This document shows positions 36,915 through 48,485 of a stretch of DNA of 64,000 nt, one piece after another. The stretch spans positions 5,425,001 to 5,489,000 of the forward strand of contig CALZFC010000006.1 of the NCBI GenBank assembly GCA_945643635.1, in the 5' to 3' direction. The position numbers were made by a program, and so were the translations under genes. How positions within the stretch are numbered: the stretch's first letter is position 1; the number at the start of each line of letters is the position of its first letter. This DNA is from Allodiplogaster sudhausi (Eukaryota; Nematoda; Chromadorea; Rhabditida; Diplogasteridae). The notes beneath the pieces are model-generated. The model was given only the letters and a program-made list of their open reading frames with translations. It ran no database searches and was not told the DNA's origin.

Positions 36915-37627
36915 GGTTAGTGAAGGAGAACTAGAAAAGACTATCTTTCTTCTTGGAGCACTCGACTCCGTCATCGAATCGTATTCTTTCCTTTTAAACT
37001 TTCTTCTTTCGTTTTGGAGTTACTATTTAAATTCACTAACTAATATTCTCCTCGTTTTTAGCATTTCAGGGCAACTGAATGAAATCCGACTATATGATGG
37101 TGGCTGACAGTTTCTGATGTTTATTCTAACCCCTCATTCAGAATTTAGTGCTACCTGTTGAGAAAGTGTCCTTCTCGCCAGCAGAACCGAACCGAGCAGC
37201 TCATTCGAGGCGGCGTCGGCGAACAATCTCGACTAGAAACTTCGTTTTCATGAAGGTCATTAAAGGTATTCCACGTGTCAATTTCGTGATTTTAAAACAT
37301 GTATTAAATAGCTGTGCAACTATCTCAATACATTTTCTTTTTTTTTAACGGAATGAGTACGGATTGCTCGCTCTTATAATTAGGATAAAAGAAAATTCTC
37401 TTTCCCGTTATTTATTTATTCTATTGAAAAGTCGTAGCAAGCCTTCGTTGCTGACAAGAAAAATTCAGTCATTTAAGGGATACTTTGTTGTTTTCCTTTT
37501 CCCCTCTAACTTAGTTTCTTCTCCTCTCCTTTTACAATTAAACAGAAAACCAGGCCGTCACCCACCCAAAGCCCTTCCTCGGTCAGCATCTATAGAAGCG
37601 TCGACACGAACCATGAATGATAGCAGA

Positions 37628-37704
37628 AGCAGCGTGGCGCAGTGGAAGCGTGCTGGGCCCATAACCCAGATGCCGGTCGATCGTAACCTCACAGTTGAGG
37701 GCTA
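37628..37704 (+). tRNA. initiator tRNA-Met-like sequence (CAT) with degenerate 3' half
   Basis: The first 43 bases fit an animal initiator tRNA-Met closely: acceptor strand AGCAGCG, D-arm/A-box GGCGCAGTGGAAGCG, and a perfect anticodon stem-loop GCTGGGCCCATAACCCAG with anticodon CAT at 37660-37662. A B-box-like GATCGTAACC follows. The T-stem does not pair, though, and the 3' strand (GTTGAGGGCTA) does not complement the acceptor strand. A T-run at about 37707-37715 would terminate Pol III. It reads as a captured, partly decayed or tRNA-derived (SINE-like) Pol III unit. It lies inside the LTR element, in the same orientation. Confidence 0.6.
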
Positions 37705-37706
37705 GC

Positions 37707-37715
37707 TTTTTTTTT
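37707..37715 (+). terminator. Pol III-type T-run
   Basis: Run of T immediately after the tRNA-like sequence, as expected for RNA polymerase III termination. Confidence 0.5.
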
Positions 37716-38289
37716 TGTTTTTATCATTTGGTTTCGAAACAAGTTAATATTTTCTACATTCTTTAAAGTTTATTTGAATTTGCCTACTAGTGGAAAACAT
37801 CATTTATTAGTTTATGTAACCTTTTGGCTAAGTCTCTATTCTTCAAAATTGAATATTGAGCGATAAGCCCTCTCATCTATTCATTACGAGAATATTATAA
37901 ATCGTTTTGAAGTAAACAACTCGCCCAGAATATATAGTTTAAGCGCTAAATTTTCGAAGATATTTTACAAAACATTTACTCATATTATATCAGTTTCCTT
38001 TTGGCCAAGAAACTTTTTACTTTGACTTATTTTCATAAGTCTACCAACTCTCTATAGCGACAACGCAGGATACGCAGGTCTGTTACGCAAGTAGTGTCTT
38101 CCTTTTTATAACTTCCGTTCTCGCATATAAATTTATTTATTCATCGGTTAAAACCGCACTTCATAGAGATCTTTAAAAGTTTTCCCAGGTTACATTACAT
38201 AGTTTTCCTTTTTGAATCTTTTCTTTTATTCTCGTCAGCTTCTTTTTACTTTTAAATTTCCAATATATAAGAAAACGATCTTTTAAGAT

Positions 38290-39360
38290 TTCAACAACGC
38301 CCTCCAGAGAAACAACACGCGAGGAATTTGCCGCGATCCGACACACAGGCGCAGCGAGAACACCGAAGCCAGATAAGGAGCGTCAGGAAGTCAGTTCAAA
38401 TTAGAACTCAAAACAACTAAGCTGGCAATCCCAAGCGCGGATTGCTTAGCCGAACACTTTACAAATTATTGGTTCGAGTCAAAATTGCAGAGCTGCTATA
38501 GTGATTTCCGTTTTAGCCTCTACACATTTCCAAAGATAAGCATGTCGTAGTTTTGCAATCTAAAACAAGCGTAGTCACACCCTAACGCAATTAGAAGCCA
38601 CTCAAAAGAGCGCATGCCAACGGTCATTCTAATTCTTCCTTTGTTTGGCGAGATATGACAATCTTTAATTAATTTTCTTTTGTTCGAAATATTATAGATA
38701 TATTAAGTGAGTTATTTTAAATTTTCTGAAAAGTAATGACCTTAAAGTAAACGGTTAGATTTCCTTACATCTTACTCGATGAACAAAGAGATTAATGTAT
38801 GTTCGTTTTAGCATTAAATATTAATAATATACAGTAGGCAGAATGCCCTTTCAGGTTAAATTTCCTTTCTGAGTCGAAGGCTTTTCACATTATTTAGTCT
38901 TCCCTCTATCTCACCCTCCGGCTACAGTCCAAATATGCATATCTGCACCCTGAGTAGCATTTGGCCCCGCGTCTCGGAAATAAATTGATTGCAATTAATT
39001 GAAATTCCTGCACAACTCCAATGTTCGTTTCTTTTCTCTAATTCTTCTCTCGCCGCTGTTCATTGTTTTATCTTCTCACCCGCTAACTCATTCCTCTGAA
39101 TTTAGAACTTAAAGAGAAACCACTTGTATATAGTTATCATATGCAGATCGGAAGGAATATAATTCTAAAACGAAGGTTGCTTGGTAAACTTATCAATTCG
39201 CCGCAGCACCTACCTTCGATCTACAAGAATGAAACGAGAACACCGTAGATAGACGCAAGCGCCATAATGGATCCGTTTAAATACGAACTCGAATTCTAGA
39301 ACCGTTATAACACCAAGCTGGCAATCGCAATCGTTGATTGTCTAGCCGAACAATCCAACC
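38290..39360 (+). repeat. duplicated block in the LTR-element interior
   Basis: The segments 38290-38465 and 39215-39360 share GAACACCG, the series TTCAAAT/CGAATTC..GAAC, and AAGCTGGCAATC followed by TAGCCGAACA, with clear divergence between them. This indicates an old internal duplication at about 0.9-kb spacing. Confidence 0.55.
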
Positions 39361-42300
39361 AATTAAAATAAGGCAAACGAAAATCTCCACTAAATTTGTT
39401 TCTTACATTACATAGCGTCTTCTTTTAATACGTACCTGTGTTATTCATCGCATGAAGCACCCAAGCGACATCGTTACAGCGCAGCAACATCGGTGCAAGG
39501 AACCAGCAGCGGTAAGAAACAAGTAAACAACTCTTCCTTTACAGTTATGGATTTTCGTTCTTCCAAGTTATTCATTAGTTTTATTTATTTATCCAAGTTT
39601 GTTTGTTTTTCTTACTTTTGATTTTCTCTCTTCTCTTCATTTTAGTAATTAATTTAATGTGCTTCTTGCTTTTATTCCAACACGGTAATTTAATCCTCCC
39701 GTTTATTTATCACATCGTCAGCCTGTAGCACGAAAGATTGCCCCGCTGCGCGCTGAGGATGCGGCAGCGCCAATGAGCTCCACACTCCCGGAATTTTCGT
39801 CGCACTGAGATCATCAGGCTTAACTGTTGTTAATTGAACGTTATACTTTCGAAACAACTCTCTTCCGTCTTTTTCTTTGATTTTTTTTTATTTATATTTC
39901 TTACTTCCCTCTAGTTCCTAAACGTTTCAGCTTCTGTTCTCTTTTCTCTCGTTCCAGCAATCCACGCACCTGCCGGACACGCCTGAGCGATGAGTGCCAC
40001 TCGATACAGAACTTCCCCAATCTTCTGATTCACTCATCCGGAACCATGGATCCTCTCAATCTTTCCCCCAGTTACAACCCTGGTCGCGTTCTGACGACCT
40101 GGCGTTAAATCAGTCCTATTATTTTCTGTTTTCCTTTTTCTATTTGGAAATTTTATTTATCTTCTTTTTCTCCTCTTTCATCTTCTTCAGCCTTGAACAC
40201 TCCTGTTTTGCTCTTCTATCTCTCATCCCAGCGCTCCGGATCCGTTCCATTTGCAGTCACAGTGAAGTCATCCCGAGCAACGATCGCCTCGATACGATAG
40301 TACAGACGCCCTCCTCCCTGTTGTGCACTATCCATCTTTAGTTTTACCGATTCTGGTTGACAGTATTCTTTCTTTATCTCTTTTTCCTTTTTCTCACTTA
40401 TAAAGAAAATATTTCTTCTTCTTTCACGTGTTCTAATTAATCCGACATCTCTCGCCTGAATTTCGGCTCTCCTTTCGAGTCATTAAATTGAACATTTCTT
40501 GCCATCTTCCCTTTTATTTGCAGACAAACCGAATGACCATCAGTCAGAACCGCTGCCCCAGTTTTCTTTCAATGAACGACTACCTAGCTTCCATCTTGGT
40601 GCACGACTACGCCGGTTCCTTATTCTCGACCATCAACGCTCTTCGCATTCTGACGACGACGCGTTTAACAGGTTCACGTATTGCTTCCGTTTCGTTTGTT
40701 TCCCCTCTTTTACTACACTCTATTCCCCTTTCGGATATTTTCAAGCAACTAATGAATACTTTCCCGCCGTTCTTTCTTTCTTTCCAGAAGTCATCTTTTC
40801 TGGACCACGACGCCTTCACGATAACGCGTTTGCCTACCATCCAGAAAGTGGCACTCGCACAACCATAAGGGCAGTCTCCCCATGTATCTCTCTCTCCACC
40901 CAGCATTCTGACGGCTAAGCGGAAATCGGTTTATGTGTTTTCTCTATACCTTTTTCCTTCGTTTCAAATTACCGTCCACTCTCATCCTTTCATTTTAATT
41001 TAAATGTAAGCATTCCCTTTTTGCTTCTCGGTCTCTTCTTCTAGAAAGAGCCTTCGGAAAAGTCACCGCAGAGCACCCCCACGCGAAGGTAAATTTGTCC
41101 GAAGCAGTGCAGAAGTCTGCACACTCCAACAAACGTCCCAGTTCCCCACGGTTAAGTACTTATTTCATATATACAGTTTCTTTCTTTTAATTTTCTTTCA
41201 CTTATGCAATAGAAGCTTAACGCCACGTTAATAATGATGCGTTCGAAAATTTATTTTGTTTCTTCTATCTCGCCTTTTATGTCTTTCATGCAATCGATTT
41301 CATGTCCTCTTCGTTGCCTCCTTCTCATTCCAGGCAGCGCAATCAGGCAAAGTCTTGAGAACAACAATCGAGTGGCCACCCGGATGCACGAACTCACGTA
41401 CGCCCGAGGCCTTCCTTCTACTGGCAACCATCGTCGCATTCCGACGACGATGCGTTTAACAGAATTCCTGCCGAACGCGACTCAAATGCAGCAGCCGTTT
41501 TGTACATCACGCCCGCTACGATAAACGGTTGATGCACTTTTCTCCAATTTTCATTTTCCATTCTTGCATTTTTGCCATACTATTCGAAGTCTCGTTTTTC
41601 TTCTTCACTTTCCCTTAGTTTTCTGACTTCTTTTGGCAGCCTTCTTAAGAATTAGCTCGTTTTTGAATTCCCTTTCCTTGCTTCCGATATTTGCAGATAC
41701 AACGGCGACGACGCAGCGTATCCGGACACGATGCCGATGAAGTCAAGCCACTCACGATCCGCGAATACCACGAGCATCAAAGCCCCAAGGAAAAGCACAG
41801 CAAGGAGTCCCAGGTCCTTCCACATCCCCATCCCGCCTTCTCCTACCAAACCATAGGCTTACTACCGTTCTTAATTTTTTTCTCTATATTGAAACATTTT
41901 GAGTATCCAAGCTTTTTGCATTTCAAATATCCCATTAGCACTTTCGTGCAATAGCTTTCAGTTTTTTTCTTATCTATAAACTTATATTGCTTCTACATTA
42001 TTTCGCATAATGCCTATAAATGCTATTTTCGGTTATTCAATCTCACGTGCTTTAATTCTCTCTTCATTTCGATTTTGCTGATTTTCTAGAATTTACTACA
42101 TTTCCAGTTACTGATAGTTTTCTGTCTTTACACTAATATAGACCTGTTTTTTTCGAACTTCATCTTCGACAGATATTTTTTTTTGCCAGTTCTTATTCTT
42201 TTAATTTTCGTATGCTTTAATTTAGCGTGTTAAAAATACATAATCACTTATTCTCACATGAGTACTGTCATTTCAATCTTCACTTTTGACGTTCTCTTCT

Positions 42301-42890
42301 ATTTTTTTCTCTCAATTGACTCTCCTTTATTCTCTCACATTTACTAATTGCGCCCACCAAAATTCTCTCTCCTTCATGGTCGCTTTTACACCAAAACTCT
42401 TCTCTCTCTTGAGCATTCTCTTGCGTGTATAGCGACGCATTCTCACCGCGCAGGGTTTAGGGCGGCGTGTCACCATCTCTAGTTGATTAATTTTGACAAC
42501 TCGTGAGCGAGGGATATGCCCTAGGGCATCAGGTTCGAGGTCACAGCGTTGCCTGTGCTTACCAATTCACTCGAGTTATCCCAATTGGGCACTCGTGCTG
42601 CCGGCCGGTTCCTCGTTAAAAAGCCTGCACACTCAGTGTGTTCCCATTCTCTGCATCGCTTCACTGCTCTCTCTCTCTCTAAAACAAATACTTATCAACA
42701 AAGAGTGGTGATAGCTGCTTTGCTCTGTTAAACTGGGGATGCGTTTCTATGTCAGCGAGTGAAGTCTCTTCTTCTTCTCTCATTTTGGTGTGCCATCGAC
42801 CACTTAATTCATCTTTACTGAGCGCACTTAGTATGTATGGTACAATAATTTCCTTTTTATTAATTATCGGTCCGAGGACGGACCTTTTGT

Positions 42891-42902
42891 AAAAGGGTGA
42901 GG
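42891..42902 (+). other. polypurine tract
   Basis: AAAAGGGTGAGG, eleven purines in twelve bases, touches the first base of the 3' LTR. This is the expected plus-strand primer position. Confidence 0.75.
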
Positions 42903-43217
42903 TGTAAGTGTATGTGAGTGTTAGAGTATTTCTAGTGTAGATCTATTTCTAGTGTGCACATATGTATACTGTATGTATGTCTCGCTATCCTCTCTACGTA
43001 TAGTTCGTAGCTCACTCCACTCGCTCCTCCCTCTCCCAGCTCCTCCCCTTTCTCTCATGTACTTAAGTGATAGATCTGACTCATCTAGAGGTCTAGCCCG
43101 GAGGCGGCCAGCCGGCCGCCGCATTCCCCTATGGTTCCCCCGTCCTATGGTCTCTCCTCTCTCCCTTTCCCCGGTGTCTCCCCCTTCGACGGTCCACCAC
43201 GCCTCGAGCCCTCTCTA
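42903..43217 (+). repeat. 3' LTR, truncated at its 3' end
   Basis: Matches 31299-31611 with only a few substitutions and single-base indels. Identity stops after CCCTCTCTA. The last roughly 110 bp present in the 5' LTR are missing and are replaced by unrelated AATTATATACG. Confidence 0.8.
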
Positions 43218-44862
43218 AATTATATACGTATGTCATATTTGTCTCGCGAGAACTCAGTGTTGATGGTTCCGATGGAGCGCCTTATGCAGCTGAACAAGAG
43301 CAGATAGTGTTGGGCTCTAACTGCTCACTCTTGGTAGGCCGTGAATGCAGAATTGTTTTGTGAACGTCTTCGAATTGCCGCGTGGACCGAGGGGATCTGG
43401 GAAATCAACAAACAGTTGCAAGGTGGGCACGGTGTTCATCAAGGAAAATAGTCATAGCGCAAGCTGTTTACTAATAAATTGCCTCACATCACGCCCTTAT
43501 TTATTTCTAATTGTTGATGCGTATTTCTAAATGGGAGTGCACTCAATAACTGATAAACGCTTTGAACATCGCTGGAATACATTTATTGCAGTGATTGGGC
43601 ATAAATGCACTTTTCTTTCTTCTGTCGTTCTGAACGGTTCATGATTTTCTGGAATTACACGACTTTTAATTTATACTTTCCGTTGTCTGATTCAGGCCAA
43701 CCGGATGAGAAATGACTCAAATTTGATAGGGTAAGTACCTTGATTCTCTCTCTCGCACAAGTGCTGCAAATGAATCTAGTAATTTCGTAATAGAAAAAAG
43801 GGTGGCACGCTTGATGGAACACACAAGAAAAAATACCATTGGATTTTCGAATTCGCAATACACCTTGGGTGAATACCATTCAAAATAATAGATGTTGGCA
43901 GAAATTTAGTTACGAGGCACTAGTATTTTGCAATAGTTAAAAACTGAATGGATAATACTTTAATCTGAGCCCTACCTCAAGTGAGTCAGAAAGTACTCCT
44001 TGGCGCAGTTCCATCTTGCGCGTTTTTAGCCACAAGCGCCAAGTGAGCATATTTATTCCAGCAATCATAAGTACCCGAGATCAAATCTTCTAGCGAATAT
44101 TTCCTCAGTGCGATGAAAAAGTAAGACATTTCTTAGAAATAAGATGAATTGAAATGTCTAATGTCTTGAAAAGGTACGACTGACATTTTTATGACAATTC
44201 TTTTGGAGCAGCGAAGTGGGGGAAAAGAGTTGCCAAATACAGCAAGGCAATCGGACTGATTTAAAATGAACAAAAAAAAACAAAAAAAAGTGCAATAACC
44301 CAAGCATACTGTAATCTTCTTCAATCAACAGCCGAGCCGGTCTGGTTGAGTCATGGCCACGCGCCAACTCCGCACCCCCTCCGCCGACCACGCGGGCCCA
44401 TATTTTCTGCTTTGCCGCCTTTGATTGAGGACCCTCGTTCTTTTGATCCGCTCTAGTGGCATCAGATGCATCGGCAGTTGCAGCAGACGCAGCGGCCAAG
44501 TCATTCGCCCACTCACTCGCCAACTCGTCAGCCTGCTCCTTGGCTTACTCGAAAAGAAGAAAGGAGACAGCCATGCCGAAGTAATGAAGTAACTGCATTC
44601 GAATCGCTGTGGAAGTAGTATGGTGGTAGTGGCTTGGGCGCTGGGTGCGCAGGGTGGTGGTTCGGGCAAATCTTCTTTCAGATACGACGGCACCAGCTTC
44701 GAGACGACTCTGCATATCAGGCTAGTCAGTTTTTCAACTTTTGCATCCTTTATTCTCATTTTAATCACGGTTTGAACTGATTTATAGCGAAAACGGCAAA
44801 TAAAAGCTGCAAAAGCCGATTTATTGGCTAGTTTGTGAGGCATGTTCTAGGTTCTGGATTGC

Positions 44863-44898
<36 letters not shown>

Positions 44899-45399
44899 TG
44901 TGTCAGAGAGAGAGAAGCGAGGCAAATCGATTGACCCATGAAACGACAGGGAAGGGAGGAGGGGGCTGCCAGCGCGAGCTCAGAAATACCATTCCGGCAA
45001 GTGTAATTCACGCGGAGCGGCATTTTTATGGTATTTGACCAGTGGATCTGAAACAATTGTTTAAAGTTGCTCATTTTTAAAGTATATACTCGTAACGTGT
45101 ATGGCGGTGGTATTTACCATCGCCGGGACTAGTGTTCACAATGGTATTTTTTCTTGTGTGAAGAGTTGTCATGTAGAAGCCAAGAGGGAATCATAAGAAA
45201 AGCCGTGGGTGGTTTACGCTTTTCTTGTTACCATCGTAGCGATCGAGGCAGTGATGAAGACGAAGGAAGACATCGAGGAGGCGGTGGAGAAGAGGAACCA
45301 CTTCATCGTCGTTTGCAAGAGGCGCTTTTTTCTCGCTGCTTCTTCGCTGTCTGTTCGTGGTCCTCTTCTTATCTCACTCTGCAAACACAATCATCAGTT

Positions 45400-45600
45400 C
45401 AACGGTACTTCCGGAGGGCCAGTTGATTTATCACAGTCGTTCTGCACAAAAGCGCATGTCCGCATACAAGGCCAAGTCTTTTGCTTTCTTTTGTTGATAA
45501 TGAATTTCTTTGATCTGACAGAGAAGAATGTTGCGATTTTTAAGTGCAACTGCATTGAATACTAATTTAAGGTTTTAACAATTCATAAAATATTATAAAA
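45400..45600 (+). repeat. dispersed repeat with TCCGGAGG..CAGTTGATTTATCACAG
   Basis: Shared with 47400-47480 (minus), 16040-16100, 20620-20700 and, in part, 57140-57240. Downstream GATCTGACAGAGAAGAA and AAGGTTTTAACAATTCATAAAATATTATAAA also recur in 15900-15980 and 20750-20820. Confidence 0.55.
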
Positions 45601-46437
45601 CAGGGATAAAAATAGTAACTAATTTAAATTTATTTTTTAAATTAAAATAAAAAATATATATGTTATCAAATTAAATAATAAAAATAGTGTTAATGGATTT
45701 CTTTGATCTGACAGAGAGAAGAAAGCAGCAGCTTTCAAGTGCAACTGCATTGTATAATAATTTTAGGTTTCATAATAAATATAAATATTATAAAATTGTG
45801 ATAAAAATAGTTTTTTATTAAATAAAAAAATAAAAAAAAGAAGGATATGTACATATGTATTATCAAATTATATAATTAAAATAACATCTTGTTTGAAATA
45901 AAACATTTTTCTTTTTTTCATTTCTCTCTCTCTCTCTCTCTGTATCTCGCTGTCTCTCTCCACCTTCTCTCTCTCTAAATATCTAATCCTCTCTCTCATT
46001 CTCTCTCTCTCTCATGACCATGGTGCGATATGAGAAAAGTTTGCCTATCTTTATGAGTAATTTGGAAGACTCGGGGAAAATCGAGAGCAATTTCTTCTTA
46101 TTCAGTGCTTACTTATGCTGCTTTTCGTTGATTCCATGAATTGAAGAATTCTTCGCCTGAACGGGGCTATCTTCTATCGCGTTTTTATAGAAAAGAAGCA
46201 GCCACGTTCGAGTCATTTGTCATCAGGTTGGCCTGAATTAGACAACGGAAAGTATAACTTAAAATTCGTGTAATTCAATAAAGTCAGCAAAATTATTCAT
46301 TTGACTACTTTACAAGTTGAAAAAGACATAATTTCTCACTCTTGAAAATTTGTGCTTCGCGCTCAAACGACTCGTCACTCGAGCTTGGCAAAGCCGAATC
46401 GAACGGCGCGCTCGCTCGTGTGGCGAGGAGGGGAGAG

Positions 46438-46471
<34 letters not shown>

Positions 46472-47828
46472 GAGAGAGATAGAAAGTGTGAGAAAAAGAA
46501 GGGAAGAGAGGAGAGTGCGGAAAAGAGGAAAGGAGAGAGAGACAGAGAGAGGATGAGCCATAGAGAGAGAAGGAAGAGTGCGAGACAAGGACACAAAGAG
46601 AGAGAGAGAGAGAGAGAAAGAAATTTTTAATTCAAACTAACTACTATTTTCATAATCTAATTTGATAATATACTATATAAATTTTTTTAGTTTTTAAAAA
46701 AATTAAGAAATTTAAATTAATTACTATATTGTCACTGAATTTTGTAATATTTTGTGGGATTGTTCAAAACCTTAAATTAGTATAAAATGCAGTTTCATTT
46801 GAAAATCTTTCTTCTCTCAGTCAGATCAAAGATTTTCAAAAAAATTTCAAAAAAAAATTTGGCAGTGCTACGCCGTAGCAGACGGGGCCATTGAACTCCT
46901 GCACTTAAAGGAGGTCTTAAATGAAAAACTCCTACCACGAAGTCCCTAACGGATTTGGACGGAATGATAAAAAGTATGGAGTAAAGAATCAACAGAAATG
47001 GTTCCACTGCCCCTTGCCTCTCTCCCCAGAAACTTGTGGTTTGCACCACTGCCAGGTGAGCCTACGTGTTAAGAAAAACCCGGCCAATATTGGTTGCACG
47101 CACCATATGTATGCAATTCGTGGGCATGACTCGGCTGGCCCCAGCGGCCACAGCGTTGTTGTGTCAAAAATTTTTGAATATGGCGGGAAAATAAATATTT
47201 GGGAATTCAAAGTAGAAAACAGTGTTAGTTTCCTCAGGGCATGAAGGTTTTTGTGACTTCGGGACAATTGCAATCGAAGTTTCTAGCACAACCCGACCAA
47301 ATAAGGCGAAAAAAACAAGACACTATTTATTCGTCTCGGACCCCCTTTAAAACGAATGCATATGGTGCGCGGAACCAAAATTGGTCGGGTTTTTACGCGC
47401 ACAGGCGCTTTTGTGCAGAACCACTGTGATAAATCAACTGGCCCTCCGGAGGCAGAGTTCAGCTTCTCTTCCATTCTGTAGCAAATTTCAATTAATTATT
47501 ATTTTATCACTGAATTTTGTAATATTTTGCGGATTGTTCAAAACCTTAAATTAGTATATAATGCAGTTTTCACTTGAAAGTAGCAACGTGTTTCGTGGTG
47601 CGTGCTTCTCTGCGAATTCCCTGCTTCGACTTCGGAGATCGAGTGCCCACTCCTTGAAATGGGCGGGAAATAAATAGAAATAGATTAAAAATAAAATAAA
47701 AAATCACCTTTATGAATTTTTTTTTCTGCTCACACGTTTCTCAGTTACATACATTCCATTTAAAACTTTTTGTTAGAAAGCTCTCTCTCTCTCTCCCATT
47801 GTACATGACACAGTCTTATTTCCTTGCC

Positions 47829-47870
<42 letters not shown>

Positions 47871-47989
47871 ACATGTATAAACATACATATACAGTAGCGT
47901 GCAAAAAAGTGTATATTTTGGTTTTTCATGCATATTTTTCTTCAAAGTGAAGGAAAGTTTATGAAATTTTTACGATCGCTTCTGTATAG

Positions 47990-48093
47990 TGACACACCCT
48001 CCCTCCAATAGAACCCCTCCCTCTAATAGTGCCCCTACCCTGCAAGGTTATTGAAAAATAGAATCCCCGGATGTACTAATAGAAAAAATACGG
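47990..48093 (+). mobile_element. truncated copy of the AATAGNACCCC MITE
   Basis: CCCTCCCTCCAATAGAACCCC arrays, then ATTGAAAAATAGAA, then GTACTAATAGAAAAAATACGG, followed by TA. This is the right half of the element seen at 61525-61970. Confidence 0.7.
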
Positions 48094-48375
48094 TATATCA
48101 TAGTAATTTCTTCAAAAGAAACTCGTAAAATTTAAGGATAGCCCTAAATATTATTTTTTCAAGAACAAGTTTTTTCGACAAAATATAAGAAAACAAATTA
48201 AATTTGCTATGCGGTTAGAAAGAAATTAAGAAGATCTAGAATAACAAATCATTGATTAAAAATATAATTTAGAAAAAAATTCCCGCAACCACTTTCTCGC
48301 AGACGAGAGCCGCGATTCGTGTGCGGCTGCCTCGGCGCGGCTGCGGCGATTACTAGCCGAGTTGATGACCGCTGG

Positions 48376-48485
48376 GGGCGGCATACCTTTGATGTCCTCT
48401 GGCGGCATCTCTTTGATGTCGACTGGCGGCATCTCTTTGATGTCGACTGGCGGCATCTCTTTGATGTCCGCGGGGGCCATCTGAT
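48376..48485 (+). repeat. 24-bp minisatellite, about 4.5 units
   Basis: TTTGATGTCGACTGGCGGCATCTC repeated in frame-length units. The minus strand reads DIKEMPPV repeats, but the frame has no supported start, splice signal or homology, so I list it as a repeat. Confidence 0.75.

Larger units (their letters stand above)
36930..42890 (+). other. pol-less 3' internal region of the LTR element
   Basis: About 6 kb of alternating T-rich intron-like DNA and GC-richer blocks of 80-200 bp, most bounded by (T/C)nAG on the left. Examples are blocks beginning near 37141, 37547, 38300, 39210, 39959, 40524, 40788, 41335 and 41697. Several are related: the blocks ending near 40118, 40671 and 41463 each carry a peptide like SSHSDDDAFNR (W/D-x-P/R-SS..SDD.A.N). 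Blocks 38290-38465 and 39215-39360 share AAGCTGGCAATC..TTGNNTAGCCGAACA. No enzyme motif was seen. Confidence 0.5.
31299..43217 (+). mobile_element. young gag-only LTR retrotransposon (TR-GAG-like), about 11.9 kb
   Basis: Two direct LTRs (31299 to about 31725 and 42903-43217) differ at only a handful of positions over 315 bp, so the insertion is recent. The order inside is: primer-binding site, long leader, intact Gag ORF, about 6 kb without pol, polypurine tract, 3' LTR. I searched the frames between Gag and the 3' LTR for protease, YxDD-type RT, RNase H and integrase HHCC/DDE signatures and saw none, so the element should need enzymes from an autonomous relative. That matches the published class of terminal-repeat retrotransposons with a Gag domain. 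A large deletion of pol is the alternative, but the cassette-like structure of the pol-less part argues against a simple deletion. No target-site duplication can be read because the 3' LTR is cut short. Confidence 0.82.

Noticed and set aside
44158..44843. Minus-strand Ala-rich frames (121 and 172 codons)
   Set aside because: Ala/Asp/Ser strings in a GC-rich patch; a stop separates the best frame from any start upstream, and no family features are seen.
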